DNA of 64,000 nucleotides from an uncultured Schlesneria sp. (GCA_903904835.1 CAIVEI010000141.1:21472-85471); one strand, 5' to 3'; numbered from the stretch's first letter, positions 31,074-42,270 are shown. Program-made: numbers and translations. The notes: generated by a model not told the origin, from the letters alone.

Positions 31074-32519
31074 TTATTCGTTCATACGGACCGAGCGATC
31101 GAGGTTAATTCCGAGCGCGGCGAGTTTCGTTCGAAGGGTTGAGCGAGAGATCCCCAAAAGGGCCGAGGCGCGACTGATATTTCCTTCGAATTCTTGCAAA
31201 AGTTCTAACAGCAGAATTCGCTCGACCCGCTGGATCACATCATCATAAAGGGTCTCTGTTCCTGCCTTGATTCGTTTGTGGATAAAACGAATGATCCCTT
31301 CATCCGTCAGAAGGTCGTTTTCTGAACCCACCATCGGTCCAGATTCGCTATTCGCGTCACGGACGGTCTCCGGCAGAAATTCAGGGACAACCACCGGGCC
31401 ATTGGCTTCAACGACAGCATGTTTAAGCACGCTCTGCAATTCGCGCAGGTTGCCTGGCCATGTGTAATTGGAAAGTAGCTTCATGGCCTCCGGTGAGACT
31501 TCGCGCACATTCTTGCCCGATTCCAGACTGAATCTTTTCAGAAAATGGCTGATCAAAAGAGGCAGGTCACCGTTTCGCTCGCGAAGGGGCGGAAGTCGAA
31601 TCGTGTAGACATTCAGACGGTAATACAGATCACTTCGAAAGCTTTCCTGCTCCATCATCTCGGTCAAATTACGGTTTGTAGCAGCGATCAGCCGAACGTT
31701 CGTGCGAACCATTTCGTTGCCGCCGACGCGTTCAAACTGTTGGTCCTGCAAGACTCGAAGGACTTTCGTTTGCGTCAGCGGCGTCATGTCGCCGATCTCA
31801 TCCAGGAACAACGTTCCACCGTCGCACTGCTCGAACTTGCCGATTCGTTTGCGTTCTGCGCCTGTGAACGAACCCTTCTCGTGACCAAAGAGTTCGCTTT
31901 CGAGCAGATTCTCAGGGATCGCAGCACAATTGATGGCGAGAAACGGCCGGTCAACTCGTTTGCTATATTGGTAAATCGCTCGGGCGACGACTTCTTTTCC
32001 GGTCCCGCTTTCACCGAGGATCAGGACGGTGACATCCTGTCCTGCAACCCGACCAATTTGACGATAAACTTCCTGCATGGCCGGACATTGGCCAACGAGC
32101 AGGTCGCCCTCGTCTGAATCGGTATTGTCGGCGATTTTTGCGGGAGTGCGGACCATACGTGAAGACTCCAACGCCCGATCAATCACGGACTGGAGAGCGT
32201 CGAGGTCCAGCGGCTTTAACAGGTACTCGAAAGCCCCTTTGCGCATTGCCTCGATCGCCGTGTTCGCCGTGCCATGACCGGTCATCAGAATGACTGGCAC
32301 TTTTCGGTCCAATTCCTGCAAATCTTGCAGCAATTTCAAGCCAGAGCAGTCGGGTAGCCTGACGTCAGTCACAACAACATCGAATGAACAAGCGCGAAAA
32401 AGCGAAACCGCCTCACCTGCCGTTTTCGCAGTTTCGACTTCGATTTGATCGGCTGGAAACGTGTAACGAAAACAATCCAGGATCAGAGTGTCATCATCCA
32501 CGACAAGCAGTTTCGGCAT
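31074..32519 (-). CDS. Sigma-54-dependent response regulator (NtrC family)
   Basis: REC MPKLLVVDDDTLILDCF; AAA+ GESGTGKEVVARAIYQYS, GAFTGA-type GSFTGAERKRIGKFEQCDGGTLFLDEI; C-terminal Fis-type HTH. Confidence 0.9.
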   Translation of the reverse strand: MPKLLVVDDDTLILDCFRYTFPADQIEVETAKTAGEAVSLFRACSFDVVVTDVRLPDCSGLKLLQDLQELDRKVPVILMTGHGTANTAIEAMRKGAFEYLLKPLDLDALQSVIDRALESSRMVRTPAKIADNTDSDEGDLLVGQCPAMQEVYRQIGRVAGQDVTVLILGESGTGKEVVARAIYQYSKRVDRPFLAINCAAIPENLLESELFGHEKGSFTGAERKRIGKFEQCDGGTLFLDEIGDMTPLTQTKVLRVLQDQQFERVGGNEMVRTNVRLIAATNRNLTEMMEQESFRSDLYYRLNVYTIRLPPLRERNGDLPLLISHFLKRFSLESGKNVREVSPEAMKLLSNYTWPGNLRELQSVLKHAVVEANGPVVVPEFLPETVRDANSESGPMVGSENDLLTDEGIIRFIHKRIKAGTETLYDDVIQRVERILLLELLQEFEGNISRASALLGISRSTLRTKLAALGINLDRSVRMNE

Positions 32520-32770
32520 TTGTCCCCGTCTTTGTAGGTGTCTGGATTGTCCAGTCCCGTTTCGTCATGACCTGATCTTATCATAACGCACCGTTTCACC
32601 GAATCACAAAGGAGTTGGTTCCTAGCAAGCAGTGCGAATCGAACAAAAAAACGAACTATCAAGACCTCCACGGCAAACAAATTGGACAAATGTACTGAAT
32701 TCAAGCTGTCAGTTGAGAATGACGAATGCAAACACCGACATGACTTGTGCCGATTTGTCGAATCCATTTG

Positions 32771-35074
32771 CTAATGAGGATTGTTCGCCAAGGCCTTGGA
32801 AAGTGCGAGCAACAGTTGATGGTCGGAATAGGGCTTGGGCAAAAATGCTTTCGCTCCTCGTTGCAAGACCTCAACTTCACGGCGCGTTGTTCGCAGGCCA
32901 CTACACGCAATCACTTTGACCTGAGGCTGCAATATCAATAACCGGTCGAGTGTTTGCAATCCATCCATGCCAGGCATCATCATATCCAGCAGCACGGCCG
33001 AGATTTCGTCACGACGCTGCGAGAAAATTGCGATCGCCTCGTCGCCGTTACTTGCCGTAACAACCCGATATCCTGCCGTTTCCAATGCTGCTGAAGCCAT
33101 TTGAAGTATCGTGATTTCATCATCCACCAAGAGTACTAATCTTCCGTGGCCTGGCTCGGCGACAGTAATACTCGAGGTGTCGCTGTCCGATTTAGTAGAC
33201 TCAAAGGCCGGCAAGTATACCGAAAACTTCGATCCGCGACCGACCTCGCTGTAGACAAGGATGAATCCGCCGTGGCTTTTCACAATGCCTTGAGCGGTCG
33301 CCAGTCCCAATCCGGTTCCTTTGCCGATTTCCTTTGTGGTAAAGAACGGGTCAAAGATCCGGTCAAGAACTTCATGACTCATGCCAGCACCCGTATCCGT
33401 CACTGTCAACAATAAATACGAGCCCGGTTTCCCCTCGGGATGCACTTTTGCAGAGTTCCCGTTAAGTGTGATTGATTTGGCTTCAATCAATAATTTGCCA
33501 CCGTCCGGCATGGCGTCACGCGCGTTGATACACAGATTCATCAGAATTTGTAAAATCTCTGTGGAATCTCCGCTGACGGTTGGACAGTCGGCATCCACCG
33601 TCGATTCGATTTGGATGGACTTGGGAAGGGTATGCTCCATCAGGCCGTGTGTTTCATTGACGATTTGATCAATTCGAACGGGGCTTCGATCTCCACGAAT
33701 ACCACCAGCGAACGACAGCATTTTTTGGATCAGGCCTGCACCTCGTTGAGCACTGGCCACCATCGTGTTCAAAAGTCCCTGTCGGTTGCCGGGAGCACGG
33801 TCGGAAGACAACAATTTTGCTCCCATGAGAATCGGAGTCAGCACATTGTTGAGGTCATGCGCGATTCCTCCGGCCAAAGTACCGATACTTTCTAAACGCT
33901 GACTACGATTTAACAACAATTCCTGTTTTTTGCGGTTGGTGATATCGATATCAATGCAAAGGTAGCCTTTGATGTCGCCCGTTTCATTTTTTAACGCTGT
34001 CCGGCGGTGATCCACGATCACCGTCTTTCCGGCTCGCGTCGTCATTTTCAGTTCACCAGACCACGAGTCTGCAGCGGTCAAGCTTTCCTTCCATTGGGCC
34101 ACCTGTGATTCGTTTCCTTGATAAAACAAATCGGTTGCATTGCGACCAACGGCTTCGTCAGCCGTCCAGCCCAAAAGCCGCTGGGCACCTTGATTCCAAT
34201 AGGTGATACGACCCGATGGATCGACGACACTGACTGCGTCGGAGACCTGTTCGAGCATCTGAGATTGTTGCTCGATTTGCTGTCGGTACTTCGCAGATTC
34301 TGTCACGTCACGGAGAATGACTGTGTAGATTCTCTCGTCGTTAATTTTCGTATGTGATATCGACGCCTCAATCGGAAACTCTTCACCAGACTGTCGCAGG
34401 GCCATGACGGTCCGTTGTGCGCTCATGCGTCGGCTCGGAATCACGCCTCGTCCAAATTGTTCGACAAGCTGACGATGTTCTGACAGATAACGTTTCGGGA
34501 TTAATGTATCGATCGAACGACCGAGAATTTGATCGGCTTTCCACCCAAAAATTGCTTCCGCTGCGCGATTGAAAAGGACAATCGTCTGCTGCTCATTCAT
34601 GGAAATGATCCCGTCCATCGCGGTGTCGAGAATCATCCTGACTTGATTCTCGCTTCGTTCACGATCTTCGGCCGCTCGTTGACGATCAGAAACGTCACGA
34701 AGGACGACCAACACTGCGACACTGCCGTCAGCACGCGGAATTGGTATGGCCAGATGCTCTACAGGGATCAGAACTCCGTCCGATCGCAGCGCTGTTGTTT
34801 TGGCTAACGGCTCGTCTTGACGATTTTGGATGACTCTCCGATACCGTTCTTCGAGAAACGTCTTCTCTTCAGCGGGGGCGAAATCGTATGGCGATTGTCC
34901 AAGCAAATCACCGGGATGCGTTGCGCCGAAAAGCGTCTGGCATTGTTCATTGACCAGGACAACGCGGTCAAAATGATGAATAAAAATGGCGTCCGGGCAG
35001 ATTTCAATCAGATGTCGACAACTGACTTGAAGGTCAAGGAAGTTCCCGGAACTGTCACCAGTCGATTCGTTCAT
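32771..35074 (-). CDS. Multi-PAS hybrid histidine kinase with C-terminal receiver
   Basis: PAS repeats; GGIAHDLNNVLTPI; FFTTKEIGKGTGLGLATAQGIVKSHGG; VLLVDDEITILQMASAAL...LLDMMMPGMDG. Confidence 0.9.
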   Translation of the reverse strand: MNESTGDSSGNFLDLQVSCRHLIEICPDAIFIHHFDRVVLVNEQCQTLFGATHPGDLLGQSPYDFAPAEEKTFLEERYRRVIQNRQDEPLAKTTALRSDGVLIPVEHLAIPIPRADGSVAVLVVLRDVSDRQRAAEDRERSENQVRMILDTAMDGIISMNEQQTIVLFNRAAEAIFGWKADQILGRSIDTLIPKRYLSEHRQLVEQFGRGVIPSRRMSAQRTVMALRQSGEEFPIEASISHTKINDERIYTVILRDVTESAKYRQQIEQQSQMLEQVSDAVSVVDPSGRITYWNQGAQRLLGWTADEAVGRNATDLFYQGNESQVAQWKESLTAADSWSGELKMTTRAGKTVIVDHRRTALKNETGDIKGYLCIDIDITNRKKQELLLNRSQRLESIGTLAGGIAHDLNNVLTPILMGAKLLSSDRAPGNRQGLLNTMVASAQRGAGLIQKMLSFAGGIRGDRSPVRIDQIVNETHGLMEHTLPKSIQIESTVDADCPTVSGDSTEILQILMNLCINARDAMPDGGKLLIEAKSITLNGNSAKVHPEGKPGSYLLLTVTDTGAGMSHEVLDRIFDPFFTTKEIGKGTGLGLATAQGIVKSHGGFILVYSEVGRGSKFSVYLPAFESTKSDSDTSSITVAEPGHGRLVLLVDDEITILQMASAALETAGYRVVTASNGDEAIAIFSQRRDEISAVLLDMMMPGMDGLQTLDRLLILQPQVKVIACSGLRTTRREVEVLQRGAKAFLPKPYSDHQLLLALSKALANNPH

Positions 35075-35205
35075 CCGTCTACCACCTTAATTTTGACCAC
35101 CTGGTAAAAATTCGCCACCACCAGATGGTCCGAATGGGGAAGTTACCATCGCTGCTCGCCCGGAATAGTGCAACTCTCTGGCCGAATTATGAAATTCCTC
35201 CGTTG

Positions 35206-35221
35206 CGGCACACGTCATGCA
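35206..35221 (+). promoter_or_regulatory. Sigma-54-like -24/-12 promoter upstream of the plus-strand USP gene
   Basis: CGGCACACGTCATGCA: GG-N10-GC spacing, about 187 nt before the start. Confidence 0.5.
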
Positions 35222-35407
35222 AAGGCTTGACGAGCATTACGATCGATCCAATCTTCTGCCGAATTGCAATCAGACGCAAATAAAGATCTATGAACGAAAG
35301 CCGCTGAGCAAGTATTTGCGGAACGCTATTCTTGTTTTGAGTTGGCGAGCGAATTTGGACGGGAAAACAACGGAAAATCAGTCTCACTGTTCGAGAGAAG
35401 GGACATC

Positions 35408-35887
35408 GTGGATACATTGATTCAACGAATTCTTATTCCCACGGACTTCAGTCCGCCAGCTCGTCAGGCCGAGCATTACGCGGTGGCACTGGCTCAGAAG
35501 TTTGCGGCCGAACTTCATGTCTTGCACATAGTGGAAGATCCTGCGTTACCGGTCCACGGTTCACGGTATTCGTGGGCCGTTCCCGATGACATGCTGCCTC
35601 GTCTGCTTGAGAAAGCTGAACACGATCTGACATTGGCGGTCCCGACGGCGGATGTCAATTTGATTGGCCGGGAATTGGTAAGAAAAATTAAAGTCGGTCA
35701 TCCCGTTAACTCAATCATTGAATACGCGACAGAAAATCAGATCGACCTGATCGTGATCGGTACCCACGGTCGATCGGGTCTGTCTCATCTTCTTCTTGGC
35801 AGTTCCGCTGAAAAACTCGTTCGATTGGCAACTTGTCCCGTTCTGACAGTCCATCCCAGCGGTCATCAGTTCGTCGAGTCAGGTTGA
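35408..35887 (+). CDS. Universal stress protein
   Basis: VDTLIQRILIPTDFSPPARQAEHYAVALAQ...IVIGTHGRSGLSHLLLGSSAEKLVRLATCPVLTV. Confidence 0.9.
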   Translation: MDTLIQRILIPTDFSPPARQAEHYAVALAQKFAAELHVLHIVEDPALPVHGSRYSWAVPDDMLPRLLEKAEHDLTLAVPTADVNLIGRELVRKIKVGHPVNSIIEYATENQIDLIVIGTHGRSGLSHLLLGSSAEKLVRLATCPVLTVHPSGHQFVESG

Positions 35888-36031
35888 AATGCGGCATAAA
35901 TTCGAAATGAAACCTTCGCGACGCAAACGTCCCTTCGCGGCAAAACACCTTTTTAAAGCAAACGTTTTCGTTACGAAACGGATCAAGACCCAGCCTTATT
36001 TTGAACATGAATTCTGACAAAGGAATCATTC

Positions 36032-36478
36032 ATGAGAAGCCCAGAAAAGTCAAAAGGCCCGATCGTTATCGGCGCATCCGTCCTTGCAATACTGTTCGTT
36101 GTTGGAATGGCTTGCGAAGTATGGAGGGTCGCAGCATCCGCCGACGATCTCAATCCCGATGTCAGTCTGAATGCATTTATGCGGAAAAAACTGGAATCAT
36201 CGTCAACGATCCTCGAGGGGCTAACTGTTGAAGATTCGGAAATGATTGTGCGTGGGGCAAAAGAGCTTCTGCAATTGAGTAAGGTCGAGAAATGGCAAGT
36301 ATTCGTTGATTCGGAATATCGCGAATACAGCGATGGCTTCCGATCGAACGTTAAGAAACTCGAAGAAGCGGGAAAGAAAGGCAATTTTGACAACGCGGCA
36401 CTGCAGTGGTTCGACACGATGAAAAGTTGCATTGAATGTCATCAACACGTTCGAAATGAACGAGCTAAGAAAAAGTAA
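36032..36478 (+). CDS. Small c-type cytochrome with C-terminal CxxCH (cytochrome c'-like)
   Basis: N-terminal TM/signal; helical body; C-terminal MKSCIECHQHVRNE. Confidence 0.75.
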   Translation: MRSPEKSKGPIVIGASVLAILFVVGMACEVWRVAASADDLNPDVSLNAFMRKKLESSSTILEGLTVEDSEMIVRGAKELLQLSKVEKWQVFVDSEYREYSDGFRSNVKKLEEAGKKGNFDNAALQWFDTMKSCIECHQHVRNERAKKK

Positions 36479-36516
36479 CAGATGTTTTTCGTCAAATCCG
36501 CAACGGATCTAAGGAC

Positions 36517-37065
36517 ATGAGACAAATCGGTGGCAGGATGGCGCCACGGGATTCCGTTTTTACGACCAGCAGAAATTATCGTACGAGTGTCACACAAGGG
36601 AACATTGTTATGTCGAGCAAGTTAAGTCTGTTTTTGGTATTAGCGGGAATTGTCGTTGCCTCGGGCTGGTTCATGGCCGAAGGAAACAGGGCTTTCTCTG
36701 ATGACAAGCCAAAGAAGGATGTACCCGACGCGAAACGGGATCTCGAACAAACCACGTTCATGAGAAAGAAGCTGGAAGCATCGGGGCAAATCCTGGAAGG
36801 ATTGACCACTGAAAATTCAGAATTGATTGTCAAAGGAGCGAAAATTCTGGTTGAGCTGAGTTCTGCCGAAAGATTTCAAGTTCAGCATGATGTCATGTAC
36901 CGTCAGTTCAGCGGCGAGTTCCAGCGCACTGCAAAAGGGTTACTAGACGCTGGCGAGAAGAAAAACTTTGATCTTGCTGCGTTGAAATGGATGGACTCAA
37001 CAATGAAGTGTCTCGAATGTCACAAGTTTGTTCGTGGTGCTCGAATTGCCGACTCTGGCAGGTAA
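36517..37065 (+). CDS. Small c-type cytochrome, paralog of preceding gene
   Basis: FMRKKLEASGQILEGLTTENSELIVKGAK parallels FMRKKLESSSTILEGLTVEDSEMIVRGAK; C-terminal MKCLECHKFVRGAR. Confidence 0.75.
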   Translation: MRQIGGRMAPRDSVFTTSRNYRTSVTQGNIVMSSKLSLFLVLAGIVVASGWFMAEGNRAFSDDKPKKDVPDAKRDLEQTTFMRKKLEASGQILEGLTTENSELIVKGAKILVELSSAERFQVQHDVMYRQFSGEFQRTAKGLLDAGEKKNFDLAALKWMDSTMKCLECHKFVRGARIADSGR

Positions 37066-37238
37066 TGTTCGTTGCGCCGAGAACGACTTCTGTGCGAACT
37101 GAGTTGTTCGTCCCTGTCGAGCTTTACGCCGAAGGGTTATTCCGGCTCTAATTCACCTCTCGCCGCGTCAATGAAAAGAGTTGGCAACGATTGCCACTTC
37201 AATTTTGGTCGCAGTACGCGGGGGTGAATGGAGTTGTG

Positions 37239-39083
37239 ATGTCGTATCGCACGTTAAAACGGCTGTTGGGAGAAACGAGCCTTGAGCGGAAGTGTCGGCT
37301 CTTGTTTGGTGGTGGTTTATTGCTGCTGATTTCGAGCAGCTTTTATTTTTATTCCAAACAGACGCAAAAGATCATCTCGGAACATAATCTTGAGGTGGCT
37401 CGCAACCTCGTTCCGACCGCGATCATTGCGAAGCACGCCGAGTCGTTTGATCCCAAATCGGACGATCGCCAAATTGATGATCGCCAAACTGACGAACACC
37501 AGAATAAAGCCGCAATGGTCAGGGATCTGAAGCCCGAAAATCAGAAAGAGCAAAGCTGGGCGTTATTGAAAGCAAACCCCAAGGACTCAGCGGCATCTGT
37601 CAATGATGCGGCGGCATCAGTCAAGAACCCGGCAATGCGTCCGATCGACGAAATTGACCACAAAGCGATCCGCTTATTATCGCCGACAAACCCGCTCAGG
37701 CCGCCGGAATGGCAAACGGAAGTCACGGAAGTCAAAGACGACTCTCTGAAGTACAAATACTACGTCTATTATGCCCCAGTACTGGCTTCCGAGTCCTGCC
37801 TGGCATGTCATATCGAGCACAACCAGAATCCCCATCTCAAAGAAAAGGATGTGTTGGGGATTGTTAAAATTAAGTATCCGCTCGCCGATATCAACAAGAA
37901 TCTCAGTTGGAATAATGCGGTTTTGCTGGCAACTGCAATCCTCACTACGGCCATGGCCTGGTTCGCAACATACGTTATCGTGAGATACGTAATCGTAAAA
38001 CCAGTTCTTCATTTGAAAGAAGTGAGTGACGCGATCACGCGAGGTGACCTTGAGCAGCGGGCCGATATTCGTACTGGGGATGAGTTCGAGGAGCTCAGTC
38101 AAGCATTCAATCGGATGTTGCGACACTTGACGACGGTTCAAGAAGATCTGCAGAAACTTAACCGCGGATTCGAACGAAAGGTCGATGAACTGGCCCAGGC
38201 GAATTTGCGGCTGTTTGAGTTGAATAACTTGAAAAACGAATTCCTGGCGACGATGAGCCATGAATTGCGGACTCCACTGAATTCCATCCTCGGCTTCAGC
38301 GACGTGTTGTTGACCAATCCCGCGAATCTATCCGAAAAACAACAGCGTTACGTTGCTCACATTCGATCTTCAGGCCGGACGCTTCTCAGCTTGATTACCG
38401 ACGTCCTCGATCTTGCCAAAATCGAGAGCGGAAAAATGGAATTGCATCCGATCAAGACCTCGGTCTCAGATCTGGTCGATCGAGTTGTCGGGGCCATGAT
38501 GCCGCTGGCCGAGCGAAAAAATCTTGACCTGAGCTGGGAAATTGAGCCGGAACTGCCACTCGTTTTTCAGGATGTTGGCAAGTTACAACAGATCCTGAAT
38601 AACCTGCTTTCGAACGCGATCAAGTTCACTCCTGAAGGAGGTCGAGTTCGTGTCAAAGCATCGCGTCAAATCGACAGCCTCGTTCTGACCGTCGAAGACA
38701 CAGGGATTGGAATCCCACTTGAAGACCAGGAACGGATCTTTGAAAAATTTCGGCAGGGTTCAACGGCGTCGGGTGAGCACAATCCACTCACACGCGAATT
38801 CGAGGGAACTGGACTGGGGTTATCCATTACGAGAGAACTTTCAAAGCTTCTCGGTGGTGGCATCGCATTACAAAGCGAATTCGGAAAAGGAAGCCGATTT
38901 ACCGTCGTTGTCCCGTTGGAAATCCAACTCCCCGGGGAAGCCGATTTAATCCGGCCGCGGCCCGTTTCCGATGCAGTCGACCTGACAATCGAACGTCCTT
39001 CTGCATTTGGACGTCTACGCGGCTCAAAGCCATCCGAAGAAACACCGCGATCTGTTACTGCCGAATCATCGACCATAAGATAG
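37239..39083 (+). CDS. Sensor histidine kinase with N-terminal heme-type CxxCH (DUF3365/Tll0287-like) domain, HAMP
   Basis: ESCLACHIEHNQNPHLKEKDVLGIVKIKYPL; HAMP; ATMSHELRTPLNSILGFSDVL; GTGLGLSITRELSKLLGG. Confidence 0.85.
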   Translation: MSYRTLKRLLGETSLERKCRLLFGGGLLLLISSSFYFYSKQTQKIISEHNLEVARNLVPTAIIAKHAESFDPKSDDRQIDDRQTDEHQNKAAMVRDLKPENQKEQSWALLKANPKDSAASVNDAAASVKNPAMRPIDEIDHKAIRLLSPTNPLRPPEWQTEVTEVKDDSLKYKYYVYYAPVLASESCLACHIEHNQNPHLKEKDVLGIVKIKYPLADINKNLSWNNAVLLATAILTTAMAWFATYVIVRYVIVKPVLHLKEVSDAITRGDLEQRADIRTGDEFEELSQAFNRMLRHLTTVQEDLQKLNRGFERKVDELAQANLRLFELNNLKNEFLATMSHELRTPLNSILGFSDVLLTNPANLSEKQQRYVAHIRSSGRTLLSLITDVLDLAKIESGKMELHPIKTSVSDLVDRVVGAMMPLAERKNLDLSWEIEPELPLVFQDVGKLQQILNNLLSNAIKFTPEGGRVRVKASRQIDSLVLTVEDTGIGIPLEDQERIFEKFRQGSTASGEHNPLTREFEGTGLGLSITRELSKLLGGGIALQSEFGKGSRFTVVVPLEIQLPGEADLIRPRPVSDAVDLTIERPSAFGRLRGSKPSEETPRSVTAESSTIR

Positions 39084-39166
39084 GCTGACGGTGAAAGAGT
39101 GAATCTCATCGACGTTGTCAGTTCGATTGGTCGGGAGATTAACACATAATGTTTGACATTTGAGTT

Positions 39167-40522
39167 GTGACTACACGCCAGCAACCAGCAGGATTTTTAG
39201 AGGATTTCACCGTGCGACTAATCTCGTTCAGCAGCCTTGCGTTAATTGTCGGAACCGTATTTGGTGCTGATAATGATGGTTTTGTTCCTCTCTTCAATGG
39301 CCGCGATTTGACGGGATGGGTCCCGGTAAACGTTGCTCCGTCGACGTTCACCGCAAAGGACGGATTGATCGTCAGCACAGGCGTTCCCACAGGCACATTG
39401 AGAACGGAACGAATGTACGAAAACTTCGTAGTCGAACTCGAATGGCGACATCTTAAAGCGGGCGGAAACGCGGGGCTGTTCGTCTGGGCTGATCCTGTTA
39501 CCCATGTTGGTGTTCCGTTCTCACGCGGCGTCGAAGTTCAGATTCTCGATGGTCACGAGACGGCAAACTATACAAGTCAGGGCGATATCTTTCCGATCTG
39601 GGGTGCGAAGATGAAACCTGATCGCCCGCATCCGGCTGGCTGGGATCGATGCCTGCCGAGCGAGAAACGTAGCAAGCCCTCGCCGGAATGGAACCACTAT
39701 CGTGTCACGTGCAACAACGGAACAATCAAGCTGGAGGTGAACGGCAAAGAAGTCTCGGGCGGTACAAAATGTCAACCGAGAAAGGGATATCTGTGCCTGG
39801 AGTCAGAAGGTTCTGAATGCCACTTCCGGAACCTGCGTATCAAAGAACTTCCATCGACGAATCCTGGCCCGGATGAGATTTGTAACGAGGCGGTTGGTTT
39901 TCAATCACTTTATTCCGGAATCGATCTGTCCGGCTGGAAAGCAACCGATAAACATCATGGACATTGGCAGCCGAAAGACTGGAAGCTTGTCTACGACGGA
40001 AAGAGTGACGCCGAAGATCCTTGTCTCTGGAGCGAAAAGGAATACGGCGACATCGAAATGATCTGCGACTGGCGCTGGACGGCCACTCCCGTCAAGAAGA
40101 GATGGCCCCGAGTGTTGCCGACGGGACTTGATGAAATCGGTGCCGATGGCAAGCCGGTCGAAATTGAAGTTGACGATGCTGGGGACAGCGGGATCTACTT
40201 GCGCGGCAGCAGTAAAAGCCAGGTCAATATGTGGTGCCGACCGTGCGGTAGTGGAGAAGTTTATGGCTACCGCACTGATGCTTCACAGCCTGCCGAGGTT
40301 CGAGCAGCAGTCACACCCAAAAAAGTGGCAGATAAACCAATCGGTCAATGGAATCGGTTTTATATCACCATGCGAGGTGATCGTCTGAGTGTCCGACTCA
40401 ATGGTGAACTGGTGATTGAAAATGCTCAGTTACCCGGCGTCGCGGCTCGTGGCCCAATCGCGCTCCAACACCACGGCGACCCGATCGAATTTGCCAGCAT
40501 TTTTGTCCGAGAGCTTCCCTGA
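39167..40522 (+). CDS. DUF1080 (3-keto-disaccharide hydrolase-like) protein, two domains
   Basis: PLFNGRDLTGWVPVN and SLYSGIDLSGWKATD repeats; GDSGIYLRG. Confidence 0.85.
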   Translation: MTTRQQPAGFLEDFTVRLISFSSLALIVGTVFGADNDGFVPLFNGRDLTGWVPVNVAPSTFTAKDGLIVSTGVPTGTLRTERMYENFVVELEWRHLKAGGNAGLFVWADPVTHVGVPFSRGVEVQILDGHETANYTSQGDIFPIWGAKMKPDRPHPAGWDRCLPSEKRSKPSPEWNHYRVTCNNGTIKLEVNGKEVSGGTKCQPRKGYLCLESEGSECHFRNLRIKELPSTNPGPDEICNEAVGFQSLYSGIDLSGWKATDKHHGHWQPKDWKLVYDGKSDAEDPCLWSEKEYGDIEMICDWRWTATPVKKRWPRVLPTGLDEIGADGKPVEIEVDDAGDSGIYLRGSSKSQVNMWCRPCGSGEVYGYRTDASQPAEVRAAVTPKKVADKPIGQWNRFYITMRGDRLSVRLNGELVIENAQLPGVAARGPIALQHHGDPIEFASIFVRELP

Positions 40523-40848
40523 CTGAAGATGGTAAAGTCAGCTTTGAGAAATTTGGGATTCTCGTCGGTTGTGAATCTTTTGAATTCCTGTGCCACAGCA
40601 TGACCGCCTTCGGTCAAGCTGTCCTCTTTGCAGATCGATTGAGAAGAATTGCTCCCTGACGACCGAAGTAGTCAATCTCTACACGGTCGGGAAGGCATGT
40701 CAACTTGTAGGTCGATGCGGAACTGACCACAATAACCCGACGTTGTTCTGTCAGACAATCTCTCTCGTGTGAGATGATCGAACAACGCTTTTCCGACGGA
40801 TTGATTTGCAAGTCATCGGTCATTGCTTTTACGAAAGAAACGCGCTTT

Positions 40849-41817
40849 ATGATCGACTCGATCGAAATCGACGGGGTTCGTCTTTACTTAAGTCAGCCTG
40901 ATACATCGGAAGGGGAATGGATCGGTCAGCGTGAAATCCTTCAACAATTGTTGGCTTGCTGGCTCGTTGTTGACGCAAAGGATCTCCCTCTCTCACCACG
41001 ACTGGTGGGAACGCCGGGGATTGGGAAGACGACGCTCGCAATTTCCGCCGGTCGAGTTCGGCAGCAACACCTCTTCATTTATCAGTGCACTGCGGATACG
41101 AGACCGGAAGACCTACTTGTCACGCCGGTTTTGGCAGAAAGTGGTCAGATCAAATATCATGCTTCCCCACTGGTGACAGCCATGGTCCGTGGCGGCATTT
41201 GTATTCTCGACGAGGGAAACCGGATGAACGAGAAATCGTGGGCGAGTCTCGCTCCATTACTCGATCACAGGCGATACGTCGAATCGATTGTCGCGGGAAT
41301 CACGATTCATGCTCATCCCGATTTCCGCTGTGCTGTGACGATGAATGATGACGAATCCACGTTTGAGATTCCTGATTATATTTTGAGTCGCCTGCAACCG
41401 ACGCTCACGCTCGGCCATCCAAATCGTGACGATGAATTGTCGATTCTGCGATTTCACTTGCCGTTCGCCGAGACCGAAATGCTGAATCTGACAGTCAGCT
41501 TTCTGCAGCAGTCACATGACTTGAATCTCGACTTTTCCACGCGCGACGGCATCAATGTTTTGCGTTATGCGATGAAGCGCATGGCGCAAGACAAGGATCA
41601 TCCTGTGAGCAAGGATGTACTGTGGCAGGAAGCGCTGATGAACTGCCTTGGCGAAGGTGCGAGCGATCTCGATTCGCTCGCAAAGCGGCGGCAGCAGTCA
41701 CTCGGCGGAAACTCGATGCCAATGGGACTCGGCGACTTCTTCTTCGATCCCAGCGATCCTCTTCATCCAGACTACGACATTGAAGACGAAGATGATGAGG
41801 ACGAGGAAGATGTCTGA
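40849..41817 (+). CDS. MoxR/dynein-related-type AAA ATPase
   Basis: [11 protein letters not shown] Walker [41 protein letters not shown]. Confidence 0.8.
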   Translation: MIDSIEIDGVRLYLSQPDTSEGEWIGQREILQQLLACWLVVDAKDLPLSPRLVGTPGIGKTTLAISAGRVRQQHLFIYQCTADTRPEDLLVTPVLAESGQIKYHASPLVTAMVRGGICILDEGNRMNEKSWASLAPLLDHRRYVESIVAGITIHAHPDFRCAVTMNDDESTFEIPDYILSRLQPTLTLGHPNRDDELSILRFHLPFAETEMLNLTVSFLQQSHDLNLDFSTRDGINVLRYAMKRMAQDKDHPVSKDVLWQEALMNCLGEGASDLDSLAKRRQQSLGGNSMPMGLGDFFFDPSDPLHPDYDIEDEDDEDEEDV

Positions 41818-41898
41818 TTACACTGTGGCGACTTCTGGCGTTCGCAGTTTCCTCCGAATAAATTCCCCGTCGTAGAATGTTATCCGAAAAAAGCAGCA

Positions 41899-42270
41899 TC
41901 AGTGAGCGATGCTCAGTGATCGACGACTCGCGAGACCGTTGGCGGGGGCAGTTCCGACAGATTTACTCTCGGTGTTTGTTCCGAAACCACCTTTTTCCAA
42001 GTGTGTTTGAAGACTTTCATCAGCTTGCTTTGGAAAAGCGAACGTCATCCCCTGGAAAACAAGTAACACGAGAGTGACAGCCGAAATCGCGACTTCAATC
42101 CACTTCCTGAAGTTGGTCGAAGTTGTCGGTGTGTCAATCACAGTTCCGACATGTTCTTCGTACGCTGACGACACATTGTGGTCGGCCGGCAGCAGTGACT
42201 GAATTGTGTCGGCATTGACGTTAGGGCATTTCTGAAGGTCGGACATAGACATTGCTTTCACCTTGGACAA
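41899..42270 (-). CDS. Hypothetical single-TM protein
   Basis: 123-aa ORF with one TM (VEVAISAVTLVLLVFQGMTFAF region). Confidence 0.4.
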   Translation of the reverse strand: MSKVKAMSMSDLQKCPNVNADTIQSLLPADHNVSSAYEEHVGTVIDTPTTSTNFRKWIEVAISAVTLVLLVFQGMTFAFPKQADESLQTHLEKGGFGTNTESKSVGTAPANGLASRRSLSIAH

